A DNA stretch of 64,000 nt. Source: Auanema rhodensis. Lineage: Eukaryota > Nematoda > Chromadorea > Rhabditida > Rhabditidae. The notes beneath the pieces were generated by a model. It saw nothing but the letters and a program-made list of their open reading frames with translations, had not been told where the DNA came from and searched no databases. The DNA is taken from assembly GCA_964057225.1 (NCBI GenBank), contig CAXKVF010000075.1, positions 186,001 through 250,000 of the forward strand, in the 5' to 3' direction. Of this stretch, positions 53,855 through 64,000 are shown piece after piece; the stretch's first letter is position 1; every line of letters starts with the position of its first letter. The position numbers and the translations under genes are program-made.

Positions 53855-56670
53855 AATTTTGAAAACCGCATCTCTTTATCTTTCACGTGAAGCGAGTTAC
53901 ATACCAAGTGCACATCACGTGTACATTTAATTAGCATAAATTAAAGTTCACGTAAATTTCAAAGTCATGGTTACCATGAAGCAATATCAATAAAAGTTTG
54001 TTTTTAGACTAATATGGACATGGGGAATCTAATTTTGAAAACCGCATCTCTTTATCTTTCACGTGAAGCGAGTTACATACCAAGTGCACATCACGTGTAC
54101 ATTTAATTAGCATTAATTAAAGTTCACGTAAATTTCAAAGTCATGGTTACCATGAACCAATATCAATAAAAATTTGTTTTTAGACTAATATGGACATGGG
54201 GAATCTAATTTTGAAAACCGCATCTCTTTATCTTTCACGTGAAGCGAGTTACATACCAAGTGCACATCACGTGTACATTTAATTAGCATAAATTAAAGTT
54301 CACGTAAATTTCAAAGTCATGGTTACCATGAAGCAATATCAATAAAAGTTTGTTTTTAGACTAATATGGACATGGGGAATCTAATTTTGAAAACCGCATC
54401 TCTTTATCTTTCACGTGAAGCGAGTTACATACCAAGTGCACATCACGTGTACATTTAATTAGCATTAATTAAAGTTCACGTAAATTTCAAAGTCATGGTT
54501 ACCATGAACCAATATCAATAAAAATTTGTTTTTAGACTAATATGGACATGGGGAATCTAATTTTGAAAACCGCATCTCTTTATCTTTCACGTGAAGCGAG
54601 TTACATACCAAGTGCACATCACGTGTACATTTAATTAGCATAAATTAAAGTTCACGTAAATTTCAAAGTCATGGTTACCATGAAGCAATATCAATAAAAA
54701 TTTGTTTTTAGACTAATATGGACATGGGGAATCTAATTTTGAAAACCGCATCTCTTTATCTTTCACGTGAAGCGAGTTACATACCAAGTGCACATCACGT
54801 GTACATTTAATTAGCATTAATTAAAGTTCACGTAAATTTCAAAGTCATGGTTACCATGAACCAATATCAATAAAAATTTGTTTTTAGACTAATATGGACA
54901 TGGGGAATCTAATTTTGAAAACCGCATCTCTTTATCTTTCACGTGAAGCGAGTTACATACCAAGTGCACATCACGTGTACATTTAATTAGCATAAATTAA
55001 AGTTCACGTAAATTTCAAAGTCATGGTTACCATGAAGCAATATCAATAAAAGTTTGTTTTTAGACTAATATGGACATGGGGAATCTAATTTTGAAAACCG
55101 CATCTCTTTATCTTTCACGTGAAGCGAGTTACATACCAAGTGCACATCACGTGTACATTTAATTAGCATAAATTAAAGTTCACGTAAATTTCAAAGTCAT
55201 GGTTACCATGAAGCAATATCAATAAAAGTTTGTTTTTAGACTAATATGGACATGGGGAATCTAATTTTGAAAACCGCATCTCTTTATCTTTCACGTGAAG
55301 CGAGTTACATACCAAGTGCACATCACGTGTACATTTAATTAGCATTAATTAAAGTTCACGTAAATTTCAAAGTCATGGTTACCATGAACCAATATCAATA
55401 AAAATTTGTTTTTAGACTAATATGGACATGGGGAATCTAATTTTGAAAACCGCATCTCTTTATCTTTCACGTGAAGCGAGTTACATACCAAGTGCACATC
55501 ACGTGTACATTTAATTAGCATAAATTAAAGTTCACGTAAATTTCAAAGTCATGGTTACCATGAAGCAATATCAATAAAAGTTTGTTTTTAGACTAATATG
55601 GACATGGGGAATCTAATTTTGAAAACCGCATCTCTTTATCTTTCACGTGAAGCGAGTTACATACCAAGTGCACATCACGTGTACATTTAATTAGCATTAA
55701 TTAAAGTTCACGTAAATTTCAAAGTCATGGTTACCATGAACCAATATCAATAAAAATTTGTTTTTAGACTAATATGGACATGGGGAATCTAATTTTGAAA
55801 ACCGCATCTCTTTATCTTTCACGTGAAGCGAGTTACATACCAAGTGCACATCACGTGTACATTTAATTAGCATAAATTAAAGTTCACGTAAATTTCAAAG
55901 TCATGGTTACCATGAAGCAATATCAATAAAAGTTTGTTTTTAGACTAATATGGACATGGGGAATCTAATTTTGAAAACCGCATCTCTTTATCTTTCACGT
56001 GAAGCGAGTTACATACCAAGTGCACATCACGTGTACATTTAATTAGCATTAATTAAAGTTCACGTAAATTTCAAAGTCATGGTTACCATGAAGCAATATC
56101 AATAAAAGTTTGTTTTTAGACTAATATGGACATGGGGAATCTAATTTTGAAAACCGCATCTCTTTATCTTTCACGTGAAGCGAGTTACATACCAAGTGCA
56201 CATCACGTGTACATTTAATTAGCATAAATTAAAGTTCACGTAAATTTCAAAGTCATGGTTACCATGAACCAATATCAATAAAAATTTGTTTTTAGACTAA
56301 TATGGACATGGGGAATCTAATTTTGAAAACCGCATCTCTTTATCTTTCACGTGAAGCGAGTTACATACCAAGTGCACATCACGTGTACATTTAATTAGCA
56401 TAAATTAAAGTTCACGTAAATTTCAAAGTCATGGTTACCATGAAGCAATATCAATAAAAGTTTGTTTTTAGACTAATATGGACATGGGGAATCTAATTTT
56501 GAAAACCGCATCTCTTTATCTTTCACGTGAAGCGAGTTACATACCAAGTGCACATCACGTGTACATTTAATTAGCATTAATTAAAGTTCACGTAAATTTC
56601 AAAGTCATGGTTACCATGAACCAATATCAATAAAAATTTGTTTTTAGACTAATATGGACATGGGGAATCT
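53855..56670 (+). repeat. G142-rich dimer tract
   Basis: Monomers 306-321. G142 (AAAAGTTTG), which shortens the A-tract, occurs in eight of sixteen monomers, mostly alternating with T84/GAACC. Elsewhere in the dimeric domains it appears once per 7-monomer unit, so here the G142 dimer has been amplified by itself. Monomer 318 (T84+G142/GAAGC) is a hybrid of the two dimer halves. Confidence 0.75.
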
Positions 56671-57022
56671 AATTTTGAAAACCGCATCTCTTTATCTTTC
56701 ACGTGAAGCGAGTTACATACCAAGTGCACATCACGTGTACATTTAATTAGCATAAATTAAAGTTCACGTAAATTTCAAAGTCATGGTTACCATGAAGCAA
56801 TATCAATAAAAATTTGTTTTTAGACTAATATGGACATGGGGAATCTAATTTTGAAAACCGCATCTCTTTATCTTTCACGTGAAGCGAGTTACATACCAAG
56901 TGCACATCACGTGTACATTTAATTAGCATTAATTAAAGTTCACGTAAATTTCAAAGTCATGGTTACCATGCACCAATATCAATAAAAATTTGTTTTTAGA
57001 CTAATATGGACATGGGGAATCT

Positions 57023-57902
57023 AATTTTGAAAACCGCATCTCTTTATCTTTCACGTGAAGCGAGTTACATACCAAGTGCACATCACGTGTACATTTAATT
57101 AGCATAAATTAAAGTTCACGTAAATTTCAAAGTCATGGTTACCATGAACCAATATCAATAAAAATTTGTTTTTAGACTAATATCGACATGGGGAATCTAA
57201 TTTTGAAAACCGCATCTCTTCATCTTTCACGTGAAGCGAGTTACATACCAAGTGCACATCACGTGTACATTTAATTAGCATAAATTAAAGTTCACGTAAA
57301 TTTCAAAGTCATGGTTACCATGAACCAATATTAATAAAAATTTGTTTTTAGACTAATATGGACATGAGGAATCTAATTTTGAAAACCGCATCTCTTTATC
57401 TTTCACGTGAAGCGAGTTACATACCAAGTGCACATCACGTGTACATTTAATTAGCATAAATTAAAGTTCACGTAAATTTCAAAGTCATGGTTACCATGAA
57501 CTAATATCAATAAAAATTTGTTTTTAGACTAATATGGACATGGGGAATCTAATTTTGAAAACCGCATCTCTTTATCTTTCACGTGAAGCGAGTTACATTC
57601 CAAGTGCACATCACGTGTACATTTAATTAGCATAAATTAAAGTTCACGTAAATTTCAAAGTCATGGTTACCATGAACCAATATCAATAAAAATTTGTTTT
57701 TAGACTAATATGGACATGGGGAATCTAATTTTGAAAACCGCATCTCTTTATCTTTCACGTGAAGCGAGTTACATTCCAAGTGCACATCACGTGTACATTT
57801 AATTAGCATAAATTAAAGTTCACGTAAATTTCAAAGTCATGGTTACCATGAACCAATATCAATAAAAATTTGTTTTTAGACTAATATGGACATGGGGAAT
57901 CT
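57023..57902 (+). repeat. 6160-bp duplication, left copy of the marker segment
   Basis: Monomers 324-328: C163 (TATCGACATG); C23 with T134+A169; GAACT; T49; T49. The same order stands at 63183-64000 (monomers 359-363). The C163 sites at 57184 and 63344 are exactly 6160 bp (35 monomers) apart. Confidence 0.88.
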
Positions 57903-58254
57903 AATTTTGAAAACCGCATCTCTTTATCTTTCACGTGAAGCGAGTTACATACCAAGTGCACATCACGTGTACATTTAATTAGCATAAATTAAAGTTCACG
58001 TAAATTTCAAAGTCATGGTTACCATGAACTAATATCAATAAAAATTTGTTTTTAGACTAATATGGACATGGGGAATCTAATTTTGAAAACCGCATCTCTT
58101 TATCTTTCACGTGAAGCGAGTTACATACCAAGTGCACATCACGTGTACATTTAATTAGCATAAATTAAAGTTCACGTAAATTTCAAAGTCATGGTTACCA
58201 TGAACCAATATCAATAAAAATTTGTTTTTAGACTAATATGGACATGGGGAATCT

Positions 58255-60542
58255 AATTTTGAAAACCGCATCTCTTTATCTTTCACGTGAAGCGAGTTAC
58301 ATACCAAGTGCACATCACGTGTACATTTAATTAGCATAAATTAAAGTTCACGTAAATTTCAAAGTCATGGTTACCATGAAGCAATATCAATAAAAATTTG
58401 TTTTTAGACTAATATGGACATGGGGAATCTAATTTCGAAAACCGCATCTCTTTATCTTTCACGTGAAGCGAGTTACATACCAAGTGCACATCACGTGTAC
58501 ATTTAATTAGCATAAATTAAAGTTCACGTTAATTTCAAAGTCATGGTTACCATGAACCAATATCAATGAAAATTTGTTTTTAGACTAATATGGACATGGG
58601 GAATCTAATTTTGAAAACCGCATCTCTTTATCTTTCACGTGAAGCGAGTTACATACCAAGTGCACATCACGTGTACATTTAATTAGCATAAATTAAAGTT
58701 CACGTAAATTTCAAAGTCATGGTTACCATGAACTAATATCAATAAAAATTTGTTTTTAGACTAATATGGACATGGGGAATCTAATTTTGAAAACCGCATC
58801 TCTTTATCTTTCACGTGAAGCGAGTTACATACCAAGTGCACATCACGTGTACATTTAATTAGCATAAATTAAAGTTCACGTAAATTTCAAAGTCATGGTT
58901 ACCATGAACCAATATAGATAAAAATTTGTTTTTAGACTAATATGGACATGGGGAATCTAATTTTGAAAACCGCATCTCTTTATCTTTCACGTGAAGCGAG
59001 TTACATACCAAGTGCACATCACGTGTACATTTAATTAGCATAAATTAAAGTTCACGTAAATTTCAAAGTCATGGTTACCATGAACTAATATCAATAAAAA
59101 TTTGTTTTTAGACTAATATGGACATGGGGAATCTAATTTTGAAAACCGCATCTCTTTATCTTTCACGTGAAGCGAGTTACATACCAAGTGCACATCACGT
59201 GTACATTTAATTAGCATAAATTAAAGTTCACGTAAATTTCAAAGTCATGGTTACCATGAACCAATATCAATAAAAATTTGTTTTTAGACTAATATGGACA
59301 TGGGGAATCTAATTTTGAAAACCGCATCTCTTTATCTTTCACGTGAAGCGAGTTACATACCAAGTGCACATCACGTGTACATTTAATTAGCATAAATTAA
59401 AGTTCACGTAAATTTCAAAGTCATGGTTACCATGAACCAATATCAATAAAAATTTGTTTTTAGACTAATATGGACATGGGGAATCTAATTTTGAAAACCG
59501 CATCTCTTTATCTTTCACGTGAAGCGAGTTACATACCAAGTGCACATCACGTGTACATTTAATTAGCATAAATTAAAGTTCACGTAAATTTCAAAGTCAT
59601 GGTTACCATGAACCAATATCAATAAAAATTTGTTTTTAGACTAATATGGACATGGGGAATCTAATTTTGAAAACCGCATCTCTTTATCTTTCACGTGAAG
59701 CGAGTTACATAACAAGTGCACATCACGTGTACATTTAATTAGCATAAATTAAAGTTCACGTAAATTTCAAAGTCATGGTTACCATGCACCAATATCAATA
59801 AAAATTTGTTTTTAGACTAATATGGACATGGGGAATCTAATTTTGAAAACCGCATCTCTTTATCTTTCACGTGAAGCGAGTTACATACCAAGTGCACATC
59901 ACGTGTACATTTAATTAGCATAAATTAAAGTTCACGTAAATTTCAAAGTCATGGTTACCATGAACCAATATCAATAAAAATTTGTTTTTAGACTAATATG
60001 GACATGGGGAATCTAATTTTGAAAACCGCATCTCTTTATCTTTCACGTGAAGCGAGTTACATACCAAGTGCACATCACGTGTACATTTAATTAGCATAAA
60101 TTAAAGTTCACGTAAATTTCAAAGTCATGGTTACCATGAACCAATATCAATAAAAATTTGTTTTTAGACTAATATGGACATGGGGAATCTAATTTTGAAA
60201 ACCGCATCTCTTTATCTTTCACGTGAAGCGAGTTACATACCAAGTGCACATCACGTGTACATTTAATTAGCATAAATTAAAGTTCACGTAAATTTCAAAG
60301 TCATGGTTACCATGAACCAATATTAATAAAAATTTGTTTTTAGACTAATATGGACATGAGGAATCTAATCTTGAAAACCGCATCTCTTCATCTTTCACGT
60401 GAAGCGAGTTACATACCAAGTGCACATCACGTGTACATTTAATTAGCATAAATTAAAGTTCACGTAAATTTCAAAGTCATGGTTATCATTCACCAATATC
60501 AATAAAAATTTGTTTTTAGACTAATATGGACATGGGGAATCT
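58255..60542 (+). repeat. ATAGAT-type block, copy 6, and following segment
   Basis: Monomers 331-343: GAAGC; C6+T100+G138; GAACT; ATAGAT; GAACT; GAACC x3; GCACC; GAACC x2; T134+A169; C5+C23+T120/TCACC. This mirrors monomers 134-145 at 23585-25696 with small differences in the number of plain GAACC monomers. Monomer 339 has a private A50-51 region change (CATAACAAG). Confidence 0.85.
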
Positions 60543-62478
60543 AATTTTGAAAACCGCATCTCTTTATCTTTCACGTGAAGCGAGTTACATACCAAGTGCA
60601 CATCACGTGTACATTTAAATAGCATAAATTAAAGTTCACGTAAATTTCAAAGTCATGGTTACCATGCACCAATATCAATAAAAATTTGTTTTTAGACTAA
60701 TATGGACATGGGGAATCTAATTTTGAAAACCGCATCTCTTTATCTTTCACGTGAAGCGAGTTACATACCAAGTGCACATCACGTGTACATTTAATTAGCA
60801 TAAATTAAAGTTCACGTAAATTTCAAAGTCATGGTTACCATGAAGCAATATCAATAAAAATTTGTTTTTAGACTAATATGGACATAGGGAATCTAATTTT
60901 GAAAACCGCATCTCTTTATCTTTCACGTGAAGCGAGTTACATACCAAGTGCACATCACGTGTACATTTAATTAGCATAAATTAAAGTTCACGTAAATTTC
61001 AAAGTCATGGTTACCATGAACCAATATCAATAAAAATTTGTTTTTAGACTAATATGGACATGGGGAATCTAATTTTGAAAACCGCATCTCTTTATCTTTC
61101 ACGTGAAGCGAGTTACATACCAAGTGCACATCACGTGTACATTTAATTAGCATAAATTAAAGTTCACGTAAATTTCAAAGTCATGGTTACCATGAACTAA
61201 TATCAATAAAAATTTGTTTTTAGACTAATATGGACATGGGGAATCTAATTTTGAAAACCGCATCTCTTTATCTTTCACGTGAAGCGAGTTACATACCAAG
61301 TGCACATCACGTGTACATTTAATTAGCATAAATTAAAGTTCACGTAAATTTCAAAGTCATGGTTACCATGAACCAATATCAATAAAAATTTGTTTTTAGA
61401 CTAATATGGACATGGGGAATCTAATTTTGAAAACCGCATCTCTTTATCTTTCACGTGAAGCGAGTTACATACCAAGTGCACATCACGTGTACATTTAATT
61501 AGCATAAATTAAAGTTCACGTAAATTTCAAAGTCATGGTTACCATGAACCAATATCAATAAAAATTTGTTTTTAGACTAATATGGACATGGGGAATCTAA
61601 TTTTGAAAACCGCATCTCTTTATCTTTCACGTGAAGCGAGTTACATACCAAGTGCACATCACGTGTACATTTAATTAGCATAAATTAAAGTTCACGTAAA
61701 TTTCAAAGTCATGGTTACCATGCACCAATATCAATAAAAATTTGTTTTTAGACTAATATGGACATGGGGAATCTAATTTTGAAAACCGCATCTCTTTATC
61801 TTTCACGTGAAGCGAGTTACATACCAAGTGCACATCACGTGTACATTTAATTAGCATAAATTAAAGTTCACGTAAATTTCAAAGTCATGGTTACCATGAA
61901 GCAATATCAATAAAAATTTGTTTTTAGACTAATATGGACATGGGGAATCTAATTTTGAAAACCGCATCTCTTTATCTTTCACGTGAAGCGAGTTACATAC
62001 CAAGTGCACATCACGTGTACATTTAATTAGCATAAATTAAAGTTCACGTAAATTTCAAAGTCATGGTTACCATGAACCAATATCAATAAAAATTTGTTTT
62101 TAGACTAATATGGACATGGGGAATCTAATTTTGAAAACCGCATCTCTTTATCTTTCACGTGAAGCGAGTTACATACCAAGTGCACATCACGTGTACATTT
62201 AATTAGCATAAATTAAAGTTCACGTAAATTTCAAAGTCATGGTTACCATGAACCAATATCAATAAAAATTTGTTTTTAGACTAATATGGACATGGGGAAT
62301 CTAATTTTGAAAACCGCATCTCTTTATCTTTCACGTGAAGCGAGTTACATACCAAGTGCACATCACGTGTACATTTAATTAGCATAAATTAAAGTTCACG
62401 TAAATTTCAAAGTCATGGTTACCATGAACCAATATCAATAAAAATTTGTTTTTAGACTAATATGGACATGGGGAATCT

Positions 62479-63182
62479 AATTTTGAAAACCGCATCTCTT
62501 TATCTTTCACGTGAAGCGAGTTACATACCAAGTGCACATCACGTGTACATTTAATTAGCATAAATTAAAGTTCACGTAAATTTCAAAGTCATGGTTACCA
62601 TGCACCAATATCAATAAAAATTTGTTTTTAGACTAATATGGACATGGGGAATCTAATTTTGAAAACCGCATCTCTTTATCTTTCACGTGAAGCGAGTTAC
62701 ATACCAAGTGCACATCACGTGTACATTTAATTAGCATAAATTAAAGTTCACGTAAATTTCAAAGTCATGGTTACCATGCACCAATATCAATAAAAATTTG
62801 TTTTTAGACTAATATGGACATGGGGAATCTAATTTTGAAAACCGCATCTCTTTATCTTTCACGTGAAGCGAGTTACATACCAAGTGCACATCACGTGTAA
62901 AATTAATTAGCATAAATTAAAGTTCACGTAAATTTCAAAGTCATGGTTACCATGAACCAATATCAATAAAAATTTGTTTTTAGACTAATATGGACATCGG
63001 GAATCTAATTTTGAAAACCGCATCTCTTTATCTTTCACGTGAAGCGAGTTACATACCAAGTGCACATCACGTGTACATTTAATTAGCATAAATTAAAGTT
63101 CACGTAAATTTCAAAGTCATGGTTACCATGAACCAATATCAATAAAAATTTGTTTTTAGACTAATATGGACATGGGGAATCT
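62479..63182 (+). repeat. A70/A72-C168 block, copy 5 (short)
   Basis: Monomers 355-358: GCACC; GCACC; A70+A72 with C168 (at 62897); GAACC without G52. Like copy 1 it lacks G52. The A72 marker follows two monomers after the A70+A72 monomer (63249) instead of four, in a monomer that also has C163, so the GCACC and T24 members are missing and the block is joined to the 6160-bp duplicate. Confidence 0.8.
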
Positions 63183-64000
63183 AATTTTGAAAACCGCATC
63201 TCTTTATCTTTCACGTGAAGCGAGTTACGTACCAAGTGCACATCACGTGTACAATTAATTAGCATAAATTAAAGTTCACGTAAATTTCAAAGTCATGGTT
63301 ACCATGAACCAATATCAATAAAAATTTGTTTTTAGACTAATATCGACATGGGGAATCTAATTTTGAAAACCGCATCTCTTCATCTTTCACGTGAAGCGAG
63401 TTACATACCAAGTGCACATCACGTGTACATTTAATTAGCATAAATTAAAGTTCACGTAAATTTCAAAGTCATGGTTACCATGAACCAATATTAATAAAAA
63501 TTTGTTTTTAGACTAATATGGACATGAGGAATCTAATTTTGAAAACCGCATCTCTTTATCTTTCACGTGAAGCGAGTTACATACCAAGTGCACATCACGT
63601 GTACATTTAATTAGCATAAATTAAAGTTCACGTAAATTTCAAAGTCATGGTTACCATGAACTAATATCAATAAAAATTTGTTTTTAGACTAATATGGACA
63701 TGGGGAATCTAATTTTGAAAACCGCATCTCTTTATCTTTCACGTGAAGCGAGTTACATTCCAAGTGCACATCACGTGTACATTTAATTAGCATAAATTAA
63801 AGTTCACGTAAATTTCAAAGTCATGGTTACCATGAACCAATATCAATAAAAATTTGTTTTTAGACTAATATGGACATGGGGAATCTAATTTTGAAAACCG
63901 CATCTCTTTATCTTTCACGTGAAGCGAGTTACATTCCAAGTGCACATCACGTGTACATTTAATTAGCATAAATTAAAGTTCACGTAAATTTCAAAGTCAT
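63183..64000 (+). repeat. 6160-bp duplication, right copy, cut by the window edge
   Basis: Monomers 359-363. From the C163 site at 63344 to the end the markers equal those of 57184 onward. Upstream of C163 this monomer has A72 and GTACC at local 48-51, which the left copy lacks, so the junction lies between local 72 and 163 of monomer 359. The last monomer stops after local 114. Confidence 0.85.

Larger units (their letters stand above)
46463..57022 (+). repeat. Satellite domain 4: dimeric (352-bp) type
   Basis: Monomers 264-323. T84/GAACC and A84/GAAGC monomers largely alternate; in 268-323 I count T84 in 25 and GAAGC in 27 of 56. It is the same type as domain 1 and contains three of the five 7-monomer units. 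GCACC appears only in monomers 294, 302 and 323. The boundary with domain 5 is sharp: monomer 323 is the last T84 monomer of the window. Confidence 0.85.
1..64000 (+). repeat. 176-bp tandem satellite array filling the window
   Basis: The segment starting AATTTTGAAAACCGCATCTC returns every 176 bases (1, 177, 353, 529, and again exactly at 2641 after 15 copies) through to the window end. There are 363 complete monomers and a 114-base partial one at 63887-64000, all in one orientation. Most copies differ from the consensus at 0-4 positions. Consensus GC is 56/176, about 32%. The period is close to one nucleosome plus linker, as in many plant and animal centromeric satellites; a centromeric or pericentromeric role is inferred from that, not shown. 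In both strands stops fall in all frames, and because 176 is not a multiple of 3 the frame rotates from copy to copy, so the longest stop-free stretch in the consensus is about 99 bases on + and 108 on -. I do not recognise the family. No flanking unique DNA is present to place it on a chromosome. Confidence 0.99.
57023..64000 (+). repeat. Satellite domain 5: heterogeneous, A84-only type
   Basis: Monomers 324-363, without T84, carrying the haplotypes of domain 2: ATAGAT, C6+T100+G138, T134+A169, C23/TCACC and A70+A72 with C168. Its blocks are copies of domain 2 blocks 34-35 kb upstream, so the array alternates between two satellite subfamilies. The domain continues past the window edge. Confidence 0.85.

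Noticed and set aside
1-64000. CRISPR array or phage/plasmid iterons
   Set aside because: There are no distinct spacers: the whole 176 bases repeat, and hundreds of copies without any gene do not fit a prokaryotic locus.
1-64000. Protein-coding repeats
   Set aside because: Stops occur in all frames of both strands in each monomer. The period is not a multiple of 3 and the longest consensus open stretch is about 108 bases.
1-64000. Telomeric or ribosomal repeats
   Set aside because: No short telomere-type repeat and no rRNA-like sequence is seen at any point of the monomer.

Overview
The whole window is one uninterrupted tandem satellite array. A 176-bp monomer repeats head to tail from base 1 to base 64000: 363 complete copies plus a last partial one of 114 bases. 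All copies have the same orientation and the array runs off both edges. I see no gene, RNA gene, transposon, CRISPR array or unique sequence. Stop codons placed by hand on the consensus leave no open stretch longer than about 108 bases on either strand. The monomer is about 32% GC. Most copies differ from the consensus at 0-4 of 176 positions, and only four 1-base length changes occur in 64 kb. A nucleosome-sized, AT-rich, highly homogenised satellite of this length with higher-order repeats is typical of a eukaryotic centromere or pericentromere, more often seen in plants but also in animals. I do not recognise the family and the sequence alone does not give the species. In the entries, monomers are numbered from 0 at base 1, and 'local' positions count from the first base of AATTTTGAAA.

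Within the monomer there are several designed-looking elements. A 10-bp palindrome TTCACGTGAA lies at local 28-37. Three TCACGT cores start at local 29, 61 and 94, spaced 32 and 33 bp apart. A TTTAATT/AATTAAA dyad lies at 72-91 and a CATGGT-T-ACCATG dyad at 112-124. Directly after the last dyad is the most variable site of the monomer, local 124-128, with six states (by hand tally of monomers 0-362: about 185 GAACC, 80 GAAGC, 53 GCACC, 34 GAACT, 6 TCACC, 5 GTACC).

The array is a mosaic of domains. Bases 1-5456 and about 46463-57022 are largely a 352-bp dimer (a T84/GAACC monomer followed by an A84/GAAGC monomer), partly organised into a 7-monomer 1232-bp higher-order repeat. Bases 5457-33440 and 57023-64000 lack T84 and carry mixed GCACC, GAACT, GAACC and GAAGC monomers. 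Their blocks are duplicated at offsets of 880, 1056, 1408, 4048, 5456 and 6160 bp and at long range (about 34.8 kb). Bases 33441-44525 are a mixture of both types with a 12-13-monomer (about 2.3 kb) repeat, and 44526-46462 is transitional. There is thus no single fixed higher-order unit. The pattern is that of repeated local unequal exchange and block duplication, with some intra-monomer recombination.
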